From SAT2750 sp964476375 (lineage in GTDB: Bacteria > Planctomycetota > Planctomycetia > Pirellulales > Pirellulaceae), in contig CAYYZW010000053.1 in the NCBI GenBank assembly GCA_964476375.1, positions 1 through 64,000 on the forward strand: a DNA stretch of 64,000 nt, written 5' to 3'. Position numbers and translations under genes: made by a program. The notes under the pieces are model-generated. The model saw nothing but the letters and a program-made list of their open reading frames with translations. It had not been told where the DNA came from and searched no databases. Below, one piece after another: positions 24,332-33,760 of this stretch; the first letter of the stretch is position 1, and each line of letters opens with the position of its first letter.

Positions 24332-25921
24332 ATGAGACGAGCCGCGATCCGGTTCTTCGTCATGGTAAGCATGGTCCTCGCGCTGGTGCCTGCCGCCCTG
24401 CGGGCGGCCGATCGTCCGCCCAACGTGATCTTCTTCCTGGTCGATGACCTGGGCTGGCGCGACCTGGGGTGTTACGGCAGCAGTTTCTACGAGACGCCCC
24501 ATATCGATCGCTTTGCCAAGCAGGGAGTCCGTTTCACGCAGGCCTACGCCACCTGCCATGTCTGTTCCCCGACGCGGGCCAGTATCATGACCGGCAAGTA
24601 CCCTGCCCGGCTGCACCTGACCGACTGGTTACCAGGCCGGCGGGAGTTTCCCTTTCAGAAGCTCCAGAATGCAGAGATTCACCAGCAGCTGCCGCTGGAG
24701 GAAGTCACGATTGCCGAGGCGCTGAAAGAACATGGCTACCGCACGGCCCACATTGGCAAGTGGCACCTGGGGGAGGATCCCTTTGGCCCCCTGCAGCAGG
24801 GATTTGATATCCAGGTCCCCCGCTGGAACAAGGGCTGGCCCAGGGCCGGCTACCACGCTCCGTTTCAGCTCGATGGCATTGAGAACATTGAGGGGGAATA
24901 CCTCACCGATCGGCTGACTGATGTGGCCGAGAAGTTTATCGAGGAAAGCAGGGATCAGCCTTTTTTCCTTTACATGTCCCACTTCGCGGTCCATGATCCG
25001 ATCCAGGGCCGCGAGGACCTGGTAAAGAAGTACCAGGAGAAAATGAATTCGAGGCGAGCCCGCCGAGGCCCCGCCTTTCTCCTGGAGGGGAACCCCGATG
25101 ATGCGAAGCCGTTATCGAGGGAAGAACTCGCGGCCCGTATGCTCGATCCTGCCTGGGCGGGTTTCCGTGTGCTGCCCGATCGCACCGTCAAGATCAAGCA
25201 GCACCAGGATAATGTCCAGTTCGCCGCCATGGTCGAATCGGTCGATGAAAGTCTCGGCCGCCTGCTTGCCAGGCTCAGGGCATTGAAACTGGATGAGAAT
25301 ACGATCGTGATCCTGTTCTCGGACAACGGCGGCATGTCCGGAGGAAACCTTGGAAATCCCAAGCGGGTGATTGCTCCGGATCGCCTGGACCGGGCCTTTT
25401 CGACATCGAACCTGCCGCTTCGTGGTGCCAAGGGCTGGCTTTACGAGGGGGGGATTCGCGAACCGTTGATCGTCCACTGGCCCGGCCAGGGAGGGCGGGG
25501 AAAGGTTTGTGACGTGCCGGTGATCAGCACCGACTTTTATCCCACGATCCTGGAGATGGTCGGCTTGCCATTTCAGCCGGACCAGCATGCCGATGGCGTC
25601 AGCATCGCACCACTGGTCAAGGGAGCCAGGAGCCTTGAGCGGGAGGCAATTTACTGGCACTTTCCGCACTACAGCAACCACGGCATGCAGAGCCCGGGGG
25701 GTGCCGTGCGGGCCGGGGACTACAAGCTGCTGGAGTACTTTGAGAACCACAGCGTGCAGCTTTTTAACCTCAAGGAGGATATCGGTGAGCAGAACGACCT
25801 GGCCCAGGTCGAGCCGGCCAGGGCGGCACGTCTGCGGCGGATGCTCCACGACTGGCGAAGCGATGTCTCGGCCCGGATGATGCCGCCCAACCCGGATTAT
25901 GTTCCGGCGGAAGGCCCCTGA
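24332..25921 (+). CDS. Sulfatase, secreted, with CSPTR maturation motif
   Basis: A 529-residue sulfatase with a signal peptide ending at LRAAD. NVIFFLVDDLGWRDLGC provides the metal-binding Asp pair. CSPTR with Cys78 is the formylglycine site, followed by ASIMTGKYPARLH. GKWHLGEDPFG and LFSDNGGM are the later conserved blocks. The LTDWLPG stretch after the motif is typical of sulfatases close to choline- or N-acetylglucosamine-sulfatase groups, but the substrate cannot be fixed. AGGA lies 7-8 nt before the ATG. This is the last host-style gene before the sequence changes character. Confidence 0.95.
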   Translation: MRRAAIRFFVMVSMVLALVPAALRAADRPPNVIFFLVDDLGWRDLGCYGSSFYETPHIDRFAKQGVRFTQAYATCHVCSPTRASIMTGKYPARLHLTDWLPGRREFPFQKLQNAEIHQQLPLEEVTIAEALKEHGYRTAHIGKWHLGEDPFGPLQQGFDIQVPRWNKGWPRAGYHAPFQLDGIENIEGEYLTDRLTDVAEKFIEESRDQPFFLYMSHFAVHDPIQGREDLVKKYQEKMNSRRARRGPAFLLEGNPDDAKPLSREELAARMLDPAWAGFRVLPDRTVKIKQHQDNVQFAAMVESVDESLGRLLARLRALKLDENTIVILFSDNGGMSGGNLGNPKRVIAPDRLDRAFSTSNLPLRGAKGWLYEGGIREPLIVHWPGQGGRGKVCDVPVISTDFYPTILEMVGLPFQPDQHADGVSIAPLVKGARSLEREAIYWHFPHYSNHGMQSPGGAVRAGDYKLLEYFENHSVQLFNLKEDIGEQNDLAQVEPARAARLRRMLHDWRSDVSARMMPPNPDYVPAEGP

Positions 25922-25935
25922 GAATCGGATCGTCT

Positions 25936-26094
25936 GGCTTTATTCGGCAGAAAAGAAACGAGCTCCCCGTGCCAAACTCTCTTCGTAACGACTCGCGCGC
26001 ATCCCGAGTCCGGAAGTCGTGAAACAGCAATGCTTTGCAAAAGTTCGAGTCCTTTATGGTGGCCTGGAGGTAACCAGCTCTCTTCGAACTCTGG
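25936..26094 (-). repeat. 159-bp element, copy A
   Basis: This stretch aligns with 33523-33681 over 159 bases without any gap, with long identical runs around GCAGAAAAG, ACGAGCTCCCC, CTCTTCGTAACGACTC and GGAGGTAACCA. Read on the minus strand it keeps one open frame of 53 codons in both copies. Shared residues include FEESWLPP, SRLP, RVVTK and GELV. In this copy the frame extends to 139 codons (25897-26316), overlapping the sulfatase end by 25 bases, but there is no ribosome site. It may be a remnant of a coding repeat or a structured intergenic element. Confidence 0.75.
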
Positions 26095-26389
26095 ACAACG
26101 CAGTTCACAGCCTGTCAAGTGCGCCGATTTCTGTCTCTCATCTCTGATTGTCAAAGAGCTTTGCGGTCGGTTCAGTTTTTTGACCCTGCGCCAACCGATG
26201 TTGTCCGCGCGGGGCTCGTGAAATCGTTCAGCAGAAAAGCTGCATGACGAATTGACACTGCTCTCTTTAGCGATTCGATTGATTGTCGCTCGCAGCTCTG
26301 AGCCTGTTGCACACATTAATTGAACCGCGCGAGCACATACACACCACCATCGATGAACTGCACGGATTTCCGCCAGTTGGCTGCGCCCG
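26095..26389. other. Non-coding stretch left of the amidohydrolase
   Basis: About 300 bases between the repeat copy and the stop of the amidohydrolase gene. The sequence is AT-richer than the host genes. I see no start with a ribosome site, no tRNA, no strong hairpin with a T-run and no transposase remnant. The end of the leftward operon probably lies here. Confidence 0.5.
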
Positions 26390-27349
26390 TCACCGGCGCC
26401 CGTCGCGTTCGACCCACTTGTAGATGCGCTTCGCGTTCAGGGAACAGAACTTCCGCGTAACATCATCACCTCTATCAAAGGCGTACTGCATCACAATGCG
26501 CTGCTGCGTTGCATAATCGGCAGCGTTTTCCGATGCGGGCCAGTCACTGCCGTAGATGACGCGATCGTCGCCGAATGCTCTCCAGACGACGTCGATGTAG
26601 GGACGGTAGAAGTCCAGATCCCGCGACGCGTTCTTTCCGCCCCCGGCGGCGGCCCAGCAGAGTGCCGAGATCTTGCAGGATACATTTTTGTGTTTTGCCG
26701 CAGCGCGGATTCCGTTTACCCAGTCCCGTGGAGGAGGGCTGGACGTGATCTTCACATTTCCAATGTGATTTAACACGATCCGCAGGTCGGGCACCCGCTT
26801 TGCCAGTCGGGCAAGCTCGGCAGGTGTCTCAGGGCCGCCGTTGACGTCGAGAGCCAAATCGTGGGCGGCGAATAGTTTCAGGTCGTCCAGCTTATCTTTG
26901 TCAAGGAGCGTGTGAAGCAGACTGGTCGAAATTCGAATCCCACGAAACAGCGGATTGGCGGCAAACCGTTTCAGGTGTCTGGCGAAGTCAGCGGAGTCCG
27001 GCTCGAGCCGCCCGACTATGCCAACCACAAACGGGTCGTCTTTTGCCAGACCCAGCAGCCAGGCGTTGTCTTCAAGGCGATCGCTTGCTTCCACAATCAC
27101 GGTGCCGGTGACACGGCGGAAGTGTTTCAACTCGCGCAGATGTTCTGGCAGCACCGTGCGATAAAGCGGGGAACCTTTCGCCGGCCACGGAATGCCTCCG
27201 GGCCGTGTCGGATCGTAGAAGTGCGTGTGGCAGTCGATGACATCCAGTTCAGTGTCTGGTTTGTTGGCGAAGAGAGGTAGGCTTTCGAGCCCAGCGAGAC
27301 CGCTGACGCCCACTGCGAGCATCTCACGGCGAGAAAGACTGAATGACAT
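26390..27349 (-). CDS. Amidohydrolase (metal-dependent TIM-barrel hydrolase), Tat-type signal
   Basis: A 319-residue protein of the amidohydrolase-2 group. An N-terminal SRREMLA twin-arginine-type signal is followed by VIDCHTHFYDP, the HxH metal site. IVLNHIGNVK and VIYGSDWPASE carry the later His and the catalytic Asp region. Relatives include 2-pyrone-4,6-dicarboxylate lactonase and other lactonases or decarboxylases. ATG 27349 has GGAG 7 nt upstream; a longer frame begins inside the preceding gene. It starts only 10 nt after the DUF1501 stop, so the two form an operon. Hydrolysis of a lactone imported by the nearby MFS protein is a possible role, by inference. Confidence 0.85.
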   Translation of the reverse strand: MSFSLSRREMLAVGVSGLAGLESLPLFANKPDTELDVIDCHTHFYDPTRPGGIPWPAKGSPLYRTVLPEHLRELKHFRRVTGTVIVEASDRLEDNAWLLGLAKDDPFVVGIVGRLEPDSADFARHLKRFAANPLFRGIRISTSLLHTLLDKDKLDDLKLFAAHDLALDVNGGPETPAELARLAKRVPDLRIVLNHIGNVKITSSPPPRDWVNGIRAAAKHKNVSCKISALCWAAAGGGKNASRDLDFYRPYIDVVWRAFGDDRVIYGSDWPASENAADYATQQRIVMQYAFDRGDDVTRKFCSLNAKRIYKWVERDGRR

Positions 27350-27359
27350 GATGACACTC

Positions 27360-28808
27360 CTAAGCAAACAGCTCATGCACCACGTTACCTTCGACATCCG
27401 TGAGCCGGAAGTCACGGCCAGCATGGCGATACGTCAGGCGCTCATGGTCCAGACCCATCGCATGCAGTATCGTCGCATGAAAGTCGTGGATGTGGACTTT
27501 GTTTTCCGCGGCGTAGTACCCGTAGTCATCCGTCGAGCCGTAGCGAAAGCCGCCCTTCACTCCGCCGCCAGCAAGCCACATGGTAAAACCTTCGGGGTTG
27601 TGGTCGCGGCCGTCCTCTGTCTCGGCGGTGGGTGTGCGGCCGAACTCGCTGCCCCACCAAATGAGCGTGTCGTCGAGCATGCCGCGTTGCTTCAGGTCGG
27701 TGAGCAAGCCGGCGATTGGCAAATCGACCTCGGCAGCGTTTTTCTCGTGATCACGTTTGAGGTTGTTGTGTTGATCCCACTGTACTTTGTCGTCGTTGTG
27801 GGTCACCTGGATGAAGCGAACGCCAGCCTCGGCGAAGCGACGCGCGAGCAGACACATCCGGCCAAAGTTCGCCGTGCCGGGATCATCCATCCCATACAGC
27901 TTCAAAGTCGCTGGCGTCTCGCGCGACAGATCTTCGAGTTGCGGAATCGAGGATTGCATGCGAAAGGCAAGTTCGAACGAGTTGATCCTTGCTTCCAGAG
28001 AGGCGTCGCCACCGCTTTGCCTGAGATGCCTGCGATTCATCGCATTCAGCCGATCGAGTTGCAATTGCTGGATCTGCCGCGGCAGTTTCGAGTTTTGAAT
28101 GAATTTCACCTGCGCTTTTTCCGATGGCACGCTCGCATCGCCCAGCGCCGTGCCGTTGTGAACGGCTGGCAGGAACGACGAACTCCAATTGTTGACGCCG
28201 CCGAATGCGAGCGTGGGGCAGATCGTGACGAAAGCAGGCAGGTTCGCATTCTCGGTACCAAGGCCGTAGCTGACCCACGAGCCGATGCCTGGCCGGATGA
28301 AGTTGTCGCTGCCGGTGTGCAGCTTCATCATCGCTCCGCCGTGGGAAGGGTTGGTGCCGTAACACGAATGCACCATGCAGAGGTCATCGACACGCGTGGC
28401 GACGTGCGGGAACAACTCGCTGACCCACAAACCGCTCTCGCCATACTGCCGAAACCTCCACGGCGAACGCAGCAGGTTTTTGGTTGAGTTGAATTGCACG
28501 CGCGGCTTGGCGAAGGGAAACGGCTTGCCGTGATCACGAGTCAGAAGTGGTTTTGGATCGAACGTATCGACCTGGGACGGGCCGCCGGACATCAGCAAAA
28601 AGATAATTCGTTTCGCGCGAGCCGGAAAGTGCGATGGTTTGGCCGCGAGCGGATTGGCGGAAGGTGTGTCAGCCGACGACTCGTCCGCCAGCATCGATGC
28701 GAGCGCGAGCGAACCGAATCCGACCGCAGTTCGCTCCAGGAGAGTTCGGCGTGACAGCATTGCTGCGCTCGACCCCAGCGACCCGAATTGAGAGCTATCT
28801 TCATTCAT
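27360..28808 (-). CDS. DUF1501 protein with twin-arginine signal (island copy)
   Basis: A 482-residue DUF1501 protein, a sulfatase/phosphatase-fold family that is abundant in planctomycetes and has no proven reaction. The Tat signal is SRRTLLERTAVGFGSLAL. FLLMSGGPSQVDTFDPKP is the conserved N-terminal metal region, and WWGSEFGRTP with GRDHNP follows near the C-terminus. ATG 28808 is used; TTG 28817 is possible, and neither has a clear ribosome site. It sits between a broken DUF1549/1553 gene (17 bp upstream) and the amidohydrolase (10 bp downstream). A paralogue of host style is at 38225-39673. Confidence 0.92.
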   Translation of the reverse strand: MNEDSSQFGSLGSSAAMLSRRTLLERTAVGFGSLALASMLADESSADTPSANPLAAKPSHFPARAKRIIFLLMSGGPSQVDTFDPKPLLTRDHGKPFPFAKPRVQFNSTKNLLRSPWRFRQYGESGLWVSELFPHVATRVDDLCMVHSCYGTNPSHGGAMMKLHTGSDNFIRPGIGSWVSYGLGTENANLPAFVTICPTLAFGGVNNWSSSFLPAVHNGTALGDASVPSEKAQVKFIQNSKLPRQIQQLQLDRLNAMNRRHLRQSGGDASLEARINSFELAFRMQSSIPQLEDLSRETPATLKLYGMDDPGTANFGRMCLLARRFAEAGVRFIQVTHNDDKVQWDQHNNLKRDHEKNAAEVDLPIAGLLTDLKQRGMLDDTLIWWGSEFGRTPTAETEDGRDHNPEGFTMWLAGGGVKGGFRYGSTDDYGYYAAENKVHIHDFHATILHAMGLDHERLTYRHAGRDFRLTDVEGNVVHELFA

Positions 28809-28825
28809 TTGGGACAATTCTTACT

Positions 28826-31258
28826 TCATCTCACATGCAAAAACTCATTAGATGCCAACACAACGTGGCAGAGTGTTGACCACGCTTTCTTTCGCTGGAT
28901 GTCAGTATTCCCGTTGGATTGTGCTTGCTCCACCCTGTTGAGGAACGCCAAATCAGCCCGTCGTTCGTCCGGAGTCGGTGGGCGTCCGAATGCGATCGCG
29001 TAAAGTCGCGTGAGCCGCAGGTCATCGTTGTCCACATCCGCAATCAACCGCTCGGCGAAATTTCCTGCGGCTTGCATCACGATGTCGCTATTGAGCATTA
29101 ACAGTGCTTGCGACGCGACGACGGTAGTCGCGCGATCGCCACTCGTGACGGCTGGGTCAGGAAAATCAAGCAGTTGAAATACGTTGTAAACGTGGTTGCG
29201 CACAACGGGCAAATAGAGCGAACGTCGGCGGCTGTCGTAGGTCGTCAAGTCCTTCGATGTGTGATCGAAGAAGTACGCCCGGTTCTTCAATTTCAACAGC
29301 GAACCGCCCATTGTCGTATCGAGCTGGCCACTCGTCGCCAGGAGCGCATCGCGGACGGCCTCCGCCTCCAGGCGGCGCACGTCGGCACGGCTGAACAAAC
29401 GATTGTCGGGGTCGCCTGCAGCGGAAGTTGTGAGACTTTCGTTCTCGCCCGAAGTCTCACGACTTCGGCTACTTGACTGTTGATACGTACTCGACATCAC
29501 GATCATGCGATGCAGCGACTTGATCGACCAACCGTCGGCGACGAACCGGCGAGCGAGCCAATCCAGCAACTCCGGATGCGACGGCCGTTCACCAAGCAGG
29601 CCGAAGTTGTCGATTGAGCGGACGAGCCCCTTGCCGAAGTGCCAGCGCCAAACGCGATTGACGATGACCCGCGCGGTGAGCGGATGGTTTGGATCAACGA
29701 GCCAGTCGGCGAACTCGCGCCGGCCGCTTTGCTTGTCGCTGAACTTCGGTGCAGGCGGACCTCGCAACACCGGCGGCGCGTGGCGCGGTACGACTTCGCC
29801 CAGCTTCAATGGATCTCCGCGAAGGTGGATCGCCACGTCGACGATCTTGTCCTCGGTCACTCCCATTGCTGACGGCAGGTTCGGACCTTCCTTTTTCAGG
29901 GCGGCGAGTTCCTCTTTCAGCTTTTTAAGCTGGGCTTCGATTTGTGGGGCCGGTTTGGAACCGGCCTTGTCATCCTGTTGCTTGTTCCTGGCAGGTTGCA
30001 AACCTGCCCCACTATCTCCTCTGCCTGCCAGTTCGGCGATCGCCTTCTTCTTCGCTGCAATCCTGGCCTCGAAGTCGGCTTTCGTCGCCTTCGCTTCGGC
30101 GGATGGCAGCAGGTGCTCGTGCCACTCAGCAACCTTCGTGTACTTGGTCATCGTCAGCGTACTTTTGAAGATGCCGGCCAATCCGTAGTAGTCCGCCGTG
30201 TCGATTGGGTCGAACTTGTGGTCGTGACATCTTGCACAACCGAACGTCAAGGCCAGGAATGCCCGCCCGGTCGTGTCGATTTGTTCGTCAATGATGTCCA
30301 TTCGCATCTTCGCCTGATCGGTCTCGGCGAGCACTTTGGGGCCGATGCTGAGAAAGCCTGTGGCGATTAGTTGCTCGTGCTGTTGCGCTTCGCTGTCAAA
30401 CGGAAGCAAGTCCCCGGCCAACTGCTCGATGACAAAGCGATCGAACGGCTTGTCACGGTTGAACGATTCGACGACATAGTCACGCTATCGCCAGGCGTTG
30501 CCATGAGCGACATTTTCATCGAAGCCATTTGAATCCGCGAACCGCGCGACATCCAACCAGTGCCGACCCCAACGCTCGCCGTACCCCTGCGAAGCGAGCA
30601 GCCGATCGACGACCCGCGCGAACGCTCCCGGCGATTCATCGGCGAGGAAGGCGTCGATCTCCTGTGGCGTCGGCGGGAGGCCGATCAAGTCAAACGTGAC
30701 TCGACGAATGAGCGTTCGCCTGTCCGCTCGCGGTGTCGGAGTGATTCCAGCTGCTTCAAGCGTGGCGAGGATGAAATGATCAATCGGCGTTTGAGGCCAG
30801 TTGGAGTTCTTGACATGAGGTAACGGCTGTTCTTTTGGCGGATGGAACGCCCAGTGATTCGGATCGCGCTTGTGTTGAGTGCCGGTCGTAGAAGCAGGAT
30901 ACGGTGTTCCCATCTCGATCCAGCGGCCAAGATCGTCAATCTGTCGCCTGGTGAGCTGCCCATCCTTCGGCATGCGAACATCCTTGTCCGTCTCGCGGAT
31001 CAGCTCGATCAGCAGGCTCTCGCCTGGATTGCCGGGTATGATCGCCGCACCCGACTCGCCGCCTTTCAACAACGCCTCACGCGAATCAAGTCGCAATCCA
31101 CCCCACTGTTTCCTGTCGCCGTGACATTTGAGACACTTCTCGGCAAGGAGCGGACGAACATTAGCCTCGAAGAAGCGAATCTGCTCCGAAGTCGGTTGCG
31201 GTTGCGGTTGTGCGGCCTCTGGAGCCAGCAGCACCGCACACATCAACAGGGAAACCAT
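28826..31258 (-). pseudogene. DUF1549/DUF1553 gene interrupted by an in-frame amber codon
   Basis: One reading frame of about 810 codons holds a signal peptide, a PSCyt1-type cytochrome domain (CLKCH at residues 42-46), DUF1549 with CARCHDHKFDP, and DUF1553 with the VNRVWRWHFGKGLV block. Codon 258 is TAG (complement of 30485-30487). It falls in NAWR-stop-RDYVVESF, where the host paralogue at 35850-38075 has AWRYRDWV, so a Tyr codon has become a stop. The frame is otherwise open on both sides with no indel. GGAG lies 7 nt before ATG 31258. The gene is either recently inactivated, read through, or altered by a sequencing error. Confidence 0.85.
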
Positions 31259-31457
31259 CCTTCAACTCCGAGGTGGGTCAACAGTAATCGTTCGAAATGT
31301 TAGACTTCTTATTTCGACAACTCGTTGTTATTGAGTCAAGTTTCTGAGCGACAACGGAGTGTTTCCGAGCGGTAGCTCGCATGGTCTGAGGCACAGCCTC
31401 GTGAGATTATAACACGACATCGATCTAAGTCGCGACTTCTCCTCGATAGGTTGGCTT

Positions 31458-32753
31458 ATGAAAGACAGTCCCTACGAAGCTCCACAAACCGCCGATCCGG
31501 GGGAACGACCAGCCAATGCCAACCGTTGGATGATCGTCTTCATGGTGATGGGATTCGCTGCGATGGGACATTTTAACCGCGTGGGGATTACCGTGGCGGG
31601 CGACGAGATGTTCATTCCGAAACTCGGAATCAGCGAAACGCAGATGGGGTGGGTCTATACGGTATTTCTGATCGTGTATACGACGGCGATGCTGCCAGCC
31701 GGTTGGTTGATCGATCGCATCGGCTCGGGGCGAGCGTTGTCGCTGTATGGCGTCACGATGGGAACGTTTGTGGTGTTGACGGGAGCGTTAGGCTGGATCG
31801 TCAGCGATCCATTTGGGTTGTGGATTGGACTGCTTCTCATTCGAGGCCTGGCGGGAATCTGCAACGCGCCGCTTCACCCTGGAGCTGCCCATGTTGTTTC
31901 CGATACGATGTCACCGTCGCGGCGAGCGACCGCGAATGGCATGATCACGGCCGGGGCGCTTGTCGGTATCGCTTGCTGTTATCCTGGCTATGGCTGGTTG
32001 ATGGACACGCTGAGCTGGCAGTGGGCGTTCGTCGTTGGCGGTGGAGCGTTAATCGCGTACGGCATCATATGGAGAGTGCTCGCCGCTGATTCGTTGCCAC
32101 ATCCGCAGGAGATCACGAAGACCAGGCCCGCTCATTCGGAACGCGTGTCGTCCTTGTTCCGTCAAAGCAACCTGTGGCTGATCACACTGAGCTACGCGAT
32201 GTACAGCTACTTTCAGTATCTCATCTTTTACTGGATGGGTTTCTACTTCAAAGAAGTGCTGGAAGTTCCGGATGTCAATGCGCGATGGGCATCGTTCTGG
32301 ATCATGATCGCCATGGGAGCGGGAATGGCAATCGGCGGACGCAGTACGGACTTCGCTTGCGCATCACTCGGAAGAAGCCGTGGCCGACGAGCAATTGTGA
32401 TCACAGGAATGGGCTGCGGCGCGGTCTTCGGCTTCGTCGCAGTTAACGTCGAAAGTTTCGTCGCAGTCGCCGCTTGCCTCTCTGCGTCGATGGCCTTCAC
32501 AGGCATGGTCGAAGGCGTTTTCTGGACGACAGCCACCGACATCGGCGGCCGGTCGCGAGGGTTCTGCGGCGCTTTCATGAACACGGGCGGCAACGCCGGA
32601 GGATTGATCTCGCCTGTGCTGACTCCGGTCATCGCTCAGCAACTTGGCTGGCAAGGGGCGATTATCCTCGCGTGCGCGATCAGCGGCGTCGGCAGTCTCC
32701 TCTGGCTGCTGATTACCGTGCCGGAACCGGGCGAAGATCAGATCTCGGCATAG
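31458..32753 (+). CDS. MFS transporter (sugar-acid/anion-symporter type)
   Basis: A 431-residue major facilitator with 12 likely membrane helices. The loop after helix 2, GWLIDRIGSGRALSL, matches the DRxGxR-type signature, and RGLAGICNAPLHPGA resembles the hexuronate/glucarate porter group. The N-terminus is a polar stretch (YEAPQTADPGE) seen in many planctomycete membrane proteins. The start has AGG 8 nt upstream. It diverges from the broken DUF1549/1553 gene and overlaps the VOC gene tail to tail by 16 bases. A substrate shared with the nearby amidohydrolase is plausible but unproven. Confidence 0.88.
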   Translation: MKDSPYEAPQTADPGERPANANRWMIVFMVMGFAAMGHFNRVGITVAGDEMFIPKLGISETQMGWVYTVFLIVYTTAMLPAGWLIDRIGSGRALSLYGVTMGTFVVLTGALGWIVSDPFGLWIGLLLIRGLAGICNAPLHPGAAHVVSDTMSPSRRATANGMITAGALVGIACCYPGYGWLMDTLSWQWAFVVGGGALIAYGIIWRVLAADSLPHPQEITKTRPAHSERVSSLFRQSNLWLITLSYAMYSYFQYLIFYWMGFYFKEVLEVPDVNARWASFWIMIAMGAGMAIGGRSTDFACASLGRSRGRRAIVITGMGCGAVFGFVAVNVESFVAVAACLSASMAFTGMVEGVFWTTATDIGGRSRGFCGAFMNTGGNAGGLISPVLTPVIAQQLGWQGAIILACAISGVGSLLWLLITVPEPGEDQISA

Positions 32754-33121
32754 ACCTCAAGGATGTTGCCTTCCGGATCGGCGAAGTAGACCGTTCGGTG
32801 ACCGCGCGGTTGGTCGGCGGGCGGGTCCAGGATGGTTATCCCCATTTCAATAAGCTGCTCGTAACATTTACTCACTTCATCCGGCTCAACGCGAAACGCA
32901 AGCTGGACACCGGGCGACTGCGGGCCGGAGCCACGCCCGTCGTACTCCCGCTCGCGTTTGCGCAACGCAAGCGAAACCGCCGGTCCCGCGCAAAACGATA
33001 AGCTGGTTTCCGTTTCCACTTCGACAGGAAACGAGAGCACGTCCCTGTAAAACACTTTCATGCGATCCATGTCGTCGCATAACACGATCGCGTAGTTGAG
33101 CTGTTTAATTTTTGCAAGCAT
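32738..33121 (-). CDS. VOC (glyoxalase/bleomycin-resistance) family protein
   Basis: A small cytosolic protein of 127 residues with the paired beta-alpha-beta-beta-beta units of the vicinal oxygen chelate fold. It starts YAIVLCDDMDRMKVFYRDVL and ends TVYFADPEGNILEVYAE, the usual C-terminal metal-ligand strand with its Glu. Such proteins may be glyoxalases, dioxygenases or resistance proteins; none can be chosen here. GAGGAG lies 8 nt before the ATG. Its last 16 bases overlap the end of the MFS gene on the other strand. Confidence 0.85.
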   Translation of the reverse strand: MLAKIKQLNYAIVLCDDMDRMKVFYRDVLSFPVEVETETSLSFCAGPAVSLALRKREREYDGRGSGPQSPGVQLAFRVEPDEVSKCYEQLIEMGITILDPPADQPRGHRTVYFADPEGNILEVYAEI

Positions 33122-33760
33122 GAGCCAATCTCCTCGACTGCATTGTAGTTGTGTTTTCTTGAGTCGTCTTCAAACGTCGCGTACGGAGGATGACCCCGTA
33201 GGGTCAAAATACTCCGCCGAACTCAAAAGGCCGTGAAACACAGCGTTTTGACGACTCCAGATTGTGATGTTTTAGTCGGTTCGAGAGTTTTCCGGAACGG
33301 ACACCATGCCGAAAAGTCCTGTTAACCTGGAAGGGGGTATTAACCAGAGAGTCAGAGAGTTTTGGTCTGTTTGGAACGGCACCCCGTGTTTCGTTTCGAA
33401 CTAGAGACTTTTGGAAAACGATCACCGAACAGCGTCAATCGTCGCAGACCCTTGCCAGAACTGGCCAAGAAGGCGAAACGCCCGGCTGCCGATCTCTCGG
33501 TGCCGGGCGTTAACTGGTCGGTGGTTTCTTTCCGCAGAAAAGCAACGAGCTCCCCTTTCCAAACGCTCTTCGTAACGACTCTCTTTGGAGCTATTTTTGG
33601 AAGTCGTGAGTTGGCAACGACTTCCGAGAGTTCGCGTCCTTTAAGGTGGCTCGGAGGTAACCAACTCTCCTCGAACTTTCTTGAAGTTGGTTAACAGCAC
33701 GCGCGACATTCGGCGAGAACTCGCGCGGCAAAGTCCCAAAGGTTGTGGCAATCAGCAGGG
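33122..33760. other. Long intergenic stretch with hairpins inside the island
   Basis: About 640 bases without a convincing gene. It holds a perfect hairpin TGACCC-cgta-GGGTCA at 33191-33206 followed by A-rich DNA. A longer stem-loop at 33477-33511 has arms AACGCCCGGC and GCCGGGCGTT plus an inner CCGA/TCGG stem. Copy B of the 159-bp element follows. The larger hairpin could end transcription from either side. Confidence 0.55.
33523..33681 (-). repeat. 159-bp element, copy B
   Basis: The second copy of the element described at 25936-26094, equal in length and gap-free. This copy contains a perfect inverted repeat GGAAGTCGT/ACGACTTCC at 33599-33625, which copy A has lost on one side. Its right end overlaps another, AACCAACT/AGTTGGTT at 33659-33692. 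The open minus-strand frame here begins five codons after a stop and has no start codon, so copy B is not an intact gene. Differences between copies fall at all three codon positions, which argues against strong protein selection. Confidence 0.75.

Noticed and set aside
25897..26316. 139-codon minus-strand frame as a real gene
   Set aside because: No ribosome site, overlap with the sulfatase end, and the second copy lacks a start; kept as a repeat instead.
27225..28487. Plus-strand open frame of 420 codons in the island
   Set aside because: Antisense to the DUF1501 gene, which carries a Tat signal and conserved motifs.
30485..30487. Recoding (selenocysteine or pyrrolysine) at the in-frame stop
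   Set aside because: The codon is TAG, not TGA; the conserved residue is Tyr, and no pyl genes are visible. A point mutation is simpler.
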